The position numbers were made by a program, and so were the translations under genes. The notes under the pieces are model-generated. The model had not been told where the DNA came from, searched no databases, and saw only the letters and a program-made list of their open reading frames with translations. From Annona cherimola (Eukaryota > Streptophyta > Magnoliopsida > Magnoliales > Annonaceae), in NCBI GenBank assembly GCA_030490835.1, contig CM059971.1:2860545-2924544 (forward strand): a stretch of 64,000 nt of DNA, given 5' to 3'. Position 1 is the first letter of the stretch, and each line of letters starts with the position of its first letter. Shown here one piece after another: positions 54,261 to 64,000 of the stretch.

Positions 54261-57200
54261 TCACTTGCGGCGGTTCGCATGGTGCTGCCGCATGTGCGCT
54301 TTGTCAATGCGAGTCCTATCAGCGTACATTGGAAGGCAGATGATCTCGTGAATCTCTTTAAGCAGAACTTCCTCTGTTATGTTATCTTTGATACTTCTCA
54401 TTACCTTCATTGCCACAGGAACTGAATTAGTAAGCATGCAATGCTATCAAAAACCCAACTGGAATGGCCAATCCAAATAGTTAACAAGGGAATCAGATCC
54501 TGGCTAGTCCAACATGGAAATTTCAGGTTTTCTAATTTTATTTTATCAACATGGGGTAGCCCAGAAATAAAGAAAGTATAACTCTAGATCAACAACGTGG
54601 TTGGATATTCTGACTTGCATTTTCAAGTGTTCGGATGGGTTATTTGCGTTCATGGAAACTCAGTATAATAATTGCATGGATACCATCTTTTGTGCATGTG
54701 CGTGTGCGTGCGTCCATGCCAACAATTTTTAAAATATTTTTTAAGTTCTAATGGCTGTTAAATAAAAGACTCCACTGTGAACTCAAACCCTCATTGAGGA
54801 GTCTTCTATCCAAACAACACACACACAATCAGACAAAAAACCTCCTTCAGGAGTCGGGGATATTTAAAGGCCATTAGGTTCTACTTAGCAAAGTCGACAT
54901 GAATGCAAAATTAAAAAACCAGTCCACATAAATGCAATTATTTTGCCTTTGAGCTCCCATGAGTGCAAATAACCCTATTCAGATAAAATATTTTGACTGG
55001 TCCAAGCCCATCTAATTGGACCCGATGGATGAACTGGTCCAACCAGTTTCAAACTGAACCAGGTGCTTCCCTAGTTCAACATCAGGTTCATTTATGAAAA
55101 AATGGTAGCATCCCAGATTCGACATCAGGTCCATTTCTAAACACAATGGTAGCATGCCCCAATATCCCGGCATGGAAAGAAGTGAAATTCATCAAAAGAC
55201 AGATTACCTTAATATACGTATTGAACTCGTTTGGCGTTGCTTTGTCTGTCCTAATTCGCATAAACACCCATGATTGTTCCTCTCGGTCCCAACCACACTC
55301 AATAATCTTCCCTGAATAGGATGAGAAGTCTGAGACACCTGTAATTCATGGTTCACAGCCTTCAGGAGATGAAATTTTGTATTGCTATCATGGCACAGCA
55401 TGGGCACCACAAGCCAATGATTGTTAGCACATTAAGGAACATTTTGAGAGAAAATGGAGAGAGGAGAACAATATTTGCCTTTAAAAGTAACTCGATTCCC
55501 ATCCAATTGTTTCTTTTTTCCTCTTTCAAAAAGATAAAGGTGCTGATTAGAATCATCGTCCACCTGTCAGGATAAGCTTTCTTAATCTACATCATTAACT
55601 GTATAGGGACAGGTTAAAAGAGAAAATAATAGTTTAAGATTAAAACCTCGAAGAGGAAATCAACTGAGTTCATCTCAGCATACTTCCACTTCAGAAGCCC
55701 TTCATGGGTTTTGGGAACATATGGATCATCCCATCCCTATAAAAAGAAAGTTTTTTTTTTCAAAAAAAAAAAAAAAAAAAATCAGCAATCATCCTTAGGT
55801 TATATATAATGCATGCATCTCTAGCAGTTACCCACCATGTAAAAAATCCAGATGAATCTAAGGAATGTTTCATATACTGTATTTTCACTCTGTTTAACAA
55901 CTTTCATCTGAAAAGACACTTCCTCAGCATTGTCCAATGCTTAACCACTAAGCGCAATCAGCTGCATGATTCTTGCACTCAATGCCTATGTATGCGATTA
56001 TTTCTTTTCTTTTCTTTTTCTTTTTTTGTTTGTGTGTGTGTGTGTCTTCGTGTTCAGATCTACTTCCCTACCAATGATTATGGCGAAATGCATGCGTGGC
56101 AACTAATTTTCATTTGAATCAGGATGCACCTGAAAAATAAGACCATCCGCTTCGTGTGAAAGTTTTGGAATGAATTCCATTAGAAGCTTATCAACAGTAG
56201 ACAGTAACCAGAAATCCTTCCTCCTGACCTGATCAATCCTAAGAAAATTAATAAAAGAAAGAACTCTCATAAATGAGTTCTGTCCTATTTATCAATAGAA
56301 AACTACCATCATGAAATACGTATATTGCTCTTAGTTTGCATACTCGGAAAGGTTCCATATCATATCTGTAATGTGGATTTCCACTCTGATGAATATAGGA
56401 CCGTTCATAATTCCGAGGCTCAATCACTTCTTTCTCAATTAGCTTCCATCTTTCAGAGAAGGGTAACTGCAACAGAATTTCAATAGCAAACCTTTTAGTT
56501 TCCCACAGACAAAACAGTCAGGAGTCCATGAAGAAAATATTGAAAGCACGATGCACATTACAGAGAAAAGAAAAAGAAAAAGCAATACTTTTTGCGCTCA
56601 GCTATATACCGTTGGCTAATTTCAAATTTGGTCCTGATCATGTGGCTGGTCTCATACGGAGAACCATGCAGCCAAAAATACTGGCTGTCCGCTTTGTGCG
56701 GACAAAACTGAAGCCATTTGATTCAGAAATTACAGGATGGAGAATGAAAGACCCCACTGATGGATGAATCATTGCTCCCCACCCATTTCAGACTTCTGTC
56801 TCGTCCCCAGCCCTCTTGATTGCCCAGCATCCCACACCCCTCCTTCCTCATGCTTGACCCCTCACTGATAGCATGACCCCAATCCTATTTCCCTCCCCTG
56901 GCCCTCTTCCATCTCCAACTATAGTGTTGTAATGCTCGAATCTCAAAATCAAAAATTTAATTAAAGTTAAAAACAAAAAACCTGAATCCATTACAATCTA
57001 GATCCCGGCCAATTCAAATGAGATTCTAGAATTTTCATCACTTAAAAGAGATTGGGGGTGAGAGGATAAAAAAGATGGCAGTTGAGAATGACATCATAGG
57101 GTTTGGAGAAAACAGCAGAAAAATCAATTTAGATTTGAGGCACCATTTTAGGCCTACAGAAAGAAGGAAAGAATAATAAAGACTGAAGATAGTTATTCAG

Positions 57201-57416
57201 TCTGCAAGTGATGCAAGCAGTGGCTTTCTGAATCAGGAGGGATAATGCGATCAAGGTCAGGGAAGATGACCTTGGGGCTTGGGGTGCGGTGATGGGGAGG
57301 AAGACAGGAATTGAGGTGTAAAATAGAAAGTACGAGAGAAATCAAGATGCAAAATCAATTGAAATGGAGAAATCAGAGGGAGGGGAAGAGGAAAATGACA
57401 ATGGGGCATGTGTGCA

Positions 57417-57459
<43 letters not shown>

Positions 57460-60400
57460 AAGATGCCATGCAGGCAGATGCAGGGAGAGGAGAGAGGGGA
57501 GGAGGTTGGTGAGTGCAGAGGGCTTTTCCTTCACATTTGCCTAGATGATCCAACGACCCATAGCTCTCCTGCCCAATCCACGAGCTAACAGCAGCGATCA
57601 AAGGGGTTAATATGTGACCAGTCACATATGATGAAGCCCTTTCAAATTAGTCTTCAAAGTAAAAGGTTTTACTTATTACCTATAACAGATTTCAGAAGAT
57701 TTTCAGATACACCTATACTGCTAGGAGCCTAGGACACATGAGCAAAAATTAACAGACACATCTCATTGTTTCGAAATTCCAAAAACATAGGTAATACATA
57801 GAGACTTAATAAGAGCAGATAAAAAGCAACTATTTGTGGTTCCAAGAATTGAGGTGATTTCAACCATAAGAGAATGGTGGAATGATTAAAAATTGAGGTG
57901 ATTTCGTTTTCCATGGAGAATCCTAATTCCTGTTACCTTCTTACGCTTTCCTTAAACTATAGGTGGATTGCAATTACCAAATATTGTCTTTCCGCAGCCG
58001 TCCCAGACATGGCAATAGAGGCAATCCATCCTATACCCGACAAGGAAGTCTGTAGGCCATAGTTTTCTGGAAGACACTTCAAATGCCATCTCTTAGAACT
58101 ATATCATCCAAAGTTCCAAGCCAACTGTAATTGAAAACTCCCAATTTATATTGCAATTTAGAATATCATGCTTCTTCATCCCATCACAAGAAACCAAATC
58201 AGATTGTTTTATGCACCATTCAAGAGAAAAATACTTCCTATTACAATCCTAAGTAAATTAGGGTAACTACAATCTTTTCTTTTACTGTATAACAGATGGA
58301 GATGGCTGGTTTAGCATTGCTCAAATGAGAAGTAAATACGGGGCATGAGATGAAGTACAAACAAGGTGCATCCCATGAATAGGTCATATGAAAGAGGAAA
58401 AATAAGGCATCTCCAGGCCTTTCTGAACATGACAACCATTCAACTAGCCAAAGGATTTTTCAGTGTATCGTTATCAGTCAGAAACTTCTATTAAATCTAA
58501 TATAGGTAATAAATAATATATTTAAGCCCACAGGCTAATTATTCAAAATATGCCCATAGATATGCAGGCTAATATGAAGATTCCTCAAGAACCTCCAACC
58601 AAACAAGGCGAAAAAAAAAAAGAAGCAGGAAAGCAAACAGTGTGAGCATGTAAACATATATCTAATCTTCCTCTCTAATTTCACATATTTTCAATCATAT
58701 TAGTATAATACAGGAAAAATTGCTAATATAATGAAACTAGCAAGATAATGACAAACAATATTCTTTCTGAAATGGAATAAAGGGTTAAAATATTTCCTCT
58801 CTTAACTTTATTACTTCTCTTGGTATGTCTTTCTTGTAAGTAATTTGGCATTTTTTCCACTGGATAGATAAAACAATAAATAATTTCTATTTTTATGTAA
58901 TATTTTTCCAGGCATATCTTCTTATAAGTAATTTCAGATCTTCGAGACCAAATTAAAATATATATGAAACATGTTTTAGCAATTTAGATCTAACATTGGC
59001 CATTTAGTAAGGGTGTGTTTGGATTCTATTAAAACCTTTAACTCTCCACAATTGTCCTATTTTTTAATTATTTTTTCACTTCTTCCTATACAACTAGCCT
59101 ACTTTTCAATCATTTCTACACAACTATTTATAATTTAATTTATCTATTTTAACTTTATTCTCTTTGCTTCTCATTATTATCCCTATTATCACATCATTTT
59201 TCTCTTATTACAAACACTTTTTACGCCAAAAACTTTCCATTAAAAATTTTATTACTTCCCAAACACACCTTAAATAGAAAAGTTGTTACACAAGCCAAAT
59301 ATAAGATTTATTCAGTACTGTCTTATAGACTGGGAGATTCACGTGTAAGAATTGTGTTTGAATAAATATTGCCAATGCTTGTGGATAAGTTATATTAAAT
59401 GTTTCTCTAAACCCTTTTAAGCAATATAAAATCTATAAGCAGCACTTGACATAAGTTATTTGTTTACAGAGGAGGACATCTGAAAACTGGCAACAAATTA
59501 GTGACCTTGTGAAAATATTTAAATGTAGTAGCATGAGAGAAGTGTATGCATTTGGTATTAGATGAGATACTCAAATTTTGGTGCCGACTGAATGCACCCA
59601 GGAGCATTTCACCTTATTTTTTTTATTTTTTTTGAATTGTCTTATATAATTGTTAATCTAGATGTATTTAACATGTGTATCAATTTTTACCATTTTTAAA
59701 ACTTAAATATTTTTTTGATTTTTTTTAAATCAGTGGCATTTTTTGTAATTCATAAATTATGAAAATGCCACTGATTTTAAAAAATAAAAAAATCTAAAAG
59801 TCTCCAAAAATGGTAAAAATTGATATACATGTTAAATAGACCTACATTAACGGTTGTATAAAAAAAATTTCAAAAAAAAAAAAAAAAAAAGGTTTCTGCA
59901 CTCAAGTGCACCAAAGCTCAGTGCATCCGGGTGCATTGGAGCAAGCTGGACTATTCAAATTGTTAACAAATTCAAATATTAAAATCATCTTTAAAAATTG
60001 ATAATTAACTGATCGATAAGTAGGGTTCATGCCCTTCAACTTCCATTATTTGCTTAAATGGTTGCTCAAAAAACCATTGAGTAATGTATATCAAAATTTT
60101 TAAAAGAGTTGGAAGTATCTTAAATTTCGCGGGGATGCAAGAATTAGTAAAATGTCAAAATAAAAATTATTTTGAAAATATACAAGGTTAGAAACTAAAA
60201 GGAACAATAAGATATTATTACAAACTAAAGGGAACAATAAGATATTATCTATATAGGTTGCATAGGACCAGGTCTCCATGTGTATAGATAAGTTGCTTGT
60301 TGAAAAATAAAAAAGCTGAGCCAATGCATAGAGCTCCAATAATACATGGGTCAGGGGAGGAATGTCCATGTACACAGTCCTTGTTTAACAAAGATGCTGA

Positions 60401-63400
60401 ACCTGCGACCTCCAGCCACAAAGACTAGACCAATTTTTGAATCTACTTTAGTACTTGTCTTGGAGTTATCCGTAATCTCAGATGGCTTTAATCAAAGTCA
60501 TCTGAATCATCAATTGTTTCTTACCTAAGTAGGGTTAGATCCCATTGCACCATTCTTATTGATTTTAGATATTTTTCTTACCTTTAGCTTCCTTTTCAAG
60601 TTCCTCAGTTGTTAACAACAGTTCTAGTCAGACTAGTACAAAAACACAGCAAAGAAGGGAAAGGATTTACATGTTGTGTCCCAATCCTATGTAACCGGTT
60701 CCATAAATTCTACCTCTCCACCTGGGGCCCACCGCTGACTATGAAATTGATATCCAACTGGTCATATTCTAGAACATTGTTTGGCACATCATGACAACAA
60801 AAATCATAGTAATCAGAGTTTTGCAGGGCCATACCTGCTTTAAATATATATATAATAATGTGTAAATTATGAAAGACACTTAGATCCTTTCATGGACATG
60901 TTAGAATCTTATAATAATTTATAAAATCATTCATCAACACAGCAAGAACATTTTAGAAGTTTAAATGTTAAATTAACAGCTTTTAAATTAGTACACTGAT
61001 TTTACACTTTTATTAGATGGGACTCATGAGCACCTCTGATTGGTATGAAAATCAGTTTCCTAATTAGACAAAATTTCAGATGTAATGAGTGGAAAATATT
61101 TCATATAAGCATTAAGTGGGCCCCAATGGAAGGGTTTGGTTCCATACGTAGAAATGCAATATACATGCACACACACACACACACACACGATCTAGCAGGA
61201 GGAACAAAATATTAGAAACTCTGAAACAGCTATAATAACAAAATTGGTAAGAGAACAAATTTCATTTTTGCAGATCAGACCTCTACGATAGACTGAGAAT
61301 TGATTGCCATTAGATCATAGATAAGGTATCTTCTTTCCTGCATTTGTGTTGTTGGCATTGTGTCAATCACCATCTCGCCATCAAGTAATGTTAAGTCATG
61401 AGTCCGATCACTATGATGACCCTTAAAGAAATTTAAACAAAAAAAGATATAGAAGGTAAGAACATAATTAGTGTGTGAGAAGAAAATAAAGAGAAAAAAT
61501 GAGAAACACAGCTAATATTTGAGAAGAAAAATAAAGAACATTAATAGCTTCGAGGCGAAAAATATATATATTTCAGATGGTTGAACAACATAAAACCTAA
61601 TAGAACTACAGAAGAAGTCAGGAGGTTGAACAAACATAAACCCTAGCAGAAGTAGAATGAACCTCATTTGTAGGTTTCATAGGAAATCGCATCTGAACCC
61701 TCCTGAAGTTGAAATTTCTATCAATCAAATAACATCCCTCTGAAGTTATAAGCATCATGTATCGAGTTCCATCAGCTTTCCATGTAGCATAATAATACCT
61801 CTGTCTCAAGAGTTGCAAGTTCTCCCTAAATTACAAACAAGTACAGGAAAAAAACAAGTAAAAATTTCATACAATTCAGGGAAAGGAAATATAAATATAT
61901 GGTTAAGGATGCCAATGTCATGAATTAAGCAGACATCAGAAATTTAAGACAAAATTACAGTATGATGGGCCAACTAGACAAATATATACGGTGTTAAACT
62001 CATTGGAGATCATGGATTCAAATAACAAACAGACCAGATTCAAAACAAAGGATACTGCAATTAAACTACAAGCATCAAACATTCACAGGAAAAAAGGAGT
62101 TAACTAGGATAAATGTGCCATATTTTAGCAACAATTTCCTTGTGCAAGGGCCTTAAAGCATGTACTTGTTTCATGATGCAATGACCCATACCCCTGAAGT
62201 TTTGTAGCTCAAAAATTAAAATTTCAATTTTTCATTACTAAAATTCCCATGAACATTATTAAAAGGAAAAGCATGTGAATTCATCATTATTGTCCACCCT
62301 GAGGCTTGAATGCATTCATGTCCAATGCTCTTCCCCAGTCAGTCCTCCCAACTTGACATCCTCTTCTGACCAATAAATTCGGAATTTGTTGCAACATCCC
62401 AGTATTTGCATCCATGAAATATGAATTATTATCACGGTTATCTTATATGTTCTAACTTTATTTTGATGTGCTCATCACATCTATTTAATGGCGGTATAGG
62501 TACCATCCTTCCTCAACAACTACAATCAGTCAGCACATTCAACAAGTTGCATTTCAATTTCCCAATACATGGATCCTGGAAGGATGAATTATTGTCATGG
62601 TTATCTCATAATATGGGCAATGATTCAATAAGACCAGATTGCACCTGTTTATTTTAATTTTTTTTCCCCAAGTCTGAACCATTTACTTTGTTTAACACCA
62701 TTTCTTTATCACGTTGCCAAAAAACACTTTGACTGGAAACTTATATTTTCAAAAAATTTAGCATCTTTTGAGAGTGAATATAAAAATCAAAATGTATAAT
62801 ATATAGAAGTGGCATATTATAGCACTGTCCCACATGCATGCACACACACACACAGCGAAAATACATCAGAAATACTGAATAACAATACTAATCTTGGGAG
62901 GATCATTGGGAAGACATTAAAAAACAATCTAATTTCCCAATGAAAATGTTCAAAGAACTGTATATACATTTAACAAGTTTGAAAATCCCAAAATATAGTT
63001 CTGCATACTTAGTTTTAAATTATAACTGCATAAGATTCCCAACAACTTATTATAGACTTTAACAAAGTCACGCTTCCCAAATAAATTAACATCAGTTGAA
63101 TATTGAATGGTAATTATAATCAAACAATTTGAATCATAGTAACCGGTTTAAATGTATAAACTAAGAATATAATTCCCATCAGATTGTAGTTTTGAATCAA
63201 ACTATATAATAATTTATTGTCATAGAAATTAGCATGAACATGAATGATCCTCAGAGACAATGTAAGATGAGTGGGAGAAAACTAGATTGATCCTTCATTT
63301 TTAATGATAAGAGACTCATGAGATAAACCATATAATGAAACTTCAAGAGTAACTAATTGAGCTACGCCCCTGACAATGAGACAAACGTGCAAAGTACTTT

Positions 63401-63832
63401 CCTGGATCATGAGATAAATGTTCCGAAAAATTAATTCCAATTTCATAGCTGGAGGATTGACCATAATGGATTTCAAATCCAATAAATATAGAGACAGATA
63501 TGAAGATACAAATTGTCCAGTTTACACTAGTGAAAATAATTACACAGCAGAATTCAAGCACAGACAGAATCATAAATGCTCGAATGCAGGTAAAAAAGTT
63601 AATTAAAATGCACAGAGAAGGTGGAAATTCAATGTTTCTCTTGTAAGAAAACTTAAAAAAAGATATTAGATGGAATCATGACCCCTCTACTAAAAGCATT
63701 AAACCAAAATATACCAATAAAGAAATTTTTATTTTTTTAATTTTTTGTCTCTGGGTGCAAAAAGGGGAGTAATAAAAATAACCTGTTTAGAGAAACAGGG
63801 TGTGATCCAAGAAACTGTGAGTAGCCTTTATT
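54261..63832 (-). CDS. mRNA capping enzyme, guanylyltransferase half (copy 2; 5' exons beyond window)
   Basis: Same gene as copy 1. Exons: 63832-63783, 61825-61663, 61421-61281, 56466-56344, 56228-56130, 55736-55647, 55563-55479, 55338-55208, 54404-54261. They join to 341 complete codons plus TGA, with identical exon lengths and phases to copy 1; the exon matching 49219-49100 should start just right of 64000. Motif I TWKADGTRYM has its Lys at 61779-61777; LLDGEMV, YLIYDLMAI, EADGLIF, LLKWKY and MRIRTDK are all present. Compared with copy 1 it keeps Gly in GWDDPY (55736) but has Leu instead of Pro in FPGSHP (63811-63809). The GC donor after 55479 is conserved. This copy may be the full gene, since its N-terminal half could lie right of the window. 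Confidence 0.93.
56487..58622. other. Extra 2.1-kb segment in a copy 2 intron, absent from copy 1
   Basis: Collinearity with copy 1 stops after AATTTCAATAGC and resumes at AGGAAAGCAAACAGTGTGAG. In copy 1 only about 20 bases of filler lie between these points. The segment has a (GA)n tract at 57419-57456, a GC-richer block at 57240-57600 and a short open frame at 56528-56767 with no known domain. There are no terminal repeats or target duplication, so loss from copy 1 is as likely as gain in copy 2. Confidence 0.7.
59011..59270. mobile_element. Tourist-like MITE (family T), unit 2 only
   Basis: The ends GGGTGTGTTTGG and CCAAACACACCT are flanked by TAA at 59008-59010 and 59271-59273. Unit 1 has the uninterrupted site TTTAGTAAATAGAAAAG near 41277-41293. 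This gives a clean empty-site proof of a 3-bp duplication. Confidence 0.94.
59580..59954. mobile_element. Foldback MITE (family C), unit 2 only
   Basis: The interior contains AGATGTATTTAACATGTGTA and its inverse, and GTGCATCCGGGTGCATTGG mirrors AATGCACCCAGGAGCA. The flanking TCAAATTTT (59571-59579) and TCAAATTGT (59955-59963) agree at 8 of 9. Unit 1 lacks the insert near 44805. Confidence 0.75.
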
Positions 63833-64000
63833 CTGAAAATCAAGTAAGAGAAAACTTGTCAAGGCATCATATCAAAATAGTCTTCAAGATAAATAATCTT
63901 ACCATATGTACACTTATCTGGAAGATCACAAAGAGAGAGACAAAAATCAAGATGGCAGCAAGAGTAAATAAAATTAACGAAATTATGATAAAGCAAAGAT

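Larger units (their letters stand above)
52140..64000. repeat. Tandem-duplicated unit 2 (continues past the window)
   Basis: Head-to-tail copy of 35815-49100. Exon 40764-40886 and its counterpart 56344-56466 differ at one base in 123. Unit 2 has its own insertions at 53387, 59011 and 59580 and an extra 2.1 kb at 56487-58622. Confidence 0.95.

Noticed and set aside
57257..57625. 122-codon minus-strand frame with a Leu-Ser run
   Set aside because: The run is a (GA)n microsatellite translation; the flanks have no recognisable domain.

Overview
This window is nuclear DNA from a flowering plant. It is AT-rich with intron-split genes, chloroplast-type targeting, and dense MITE, RTE-LINE and Mutator-like content. 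I cannot place the species. No organelle, bacterial or viral replicon is visible.

Layout. (1) 1-6315, minus strand: the 5' two-thirds of a plastid purine-synthesis gene, phosphoribosylaminoimidazole carboxylase (PurK half). It has nine exons in the window and runs off the left edge. Intron 3 carries a long-inverted-repeat transposon that itself contains an RTE LINE 3' end. (2) 6.3-30 kb: a gene-poor stretch. Its best-defined item is a Mutator-type element (12797-14763) with a perfect 9-bp target duplication and long terminal inverted repeats. It carries a broken, GC-rich subtilisin-like protease fragment (a Pack-MULE). The rest is an F-box remnant, SINE-like pieces, a 30-bp perfect palindrome ending a large foldback, and many MITE-like copies. 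(3) 30274-34806, plus strand: a complete six-exon gene for cytosolic ribosomal protein uS11 (RPS14), with telo-boxes upstream. (4) 35.8-64.0 kb: a head-to-tail tandem duplication on the minus strand of the guanylyltransferase half of a plant mRNA capping enzyme. Copy 1 (38771-49219) has ten intact exons but no recognisable N-terminal RNA-triphosphatase exons before copy 2 begins. Copy 2 (from 54261) has nine intact exons and runs off the right edge.

The two duplicated units act as a built-in control for each other. A full-length RTE LINE, two Tourist-like MITEs and a Mutator-like MITE each sit in only one unit, and the other unit shows the empty site. A FAR1/MULE-transposase remnant lies downstream of the gene in both units, so it predates the duplication.

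The host genes do housekeeping jobs (purine synthesis, translation, mRNA capping) and do not form a joint pathway. I found no new multi-gene system. The most interesting items are the truncated capping-enzyme duplicate, the Pack-MULE, and the datable insertions between paralogous units.
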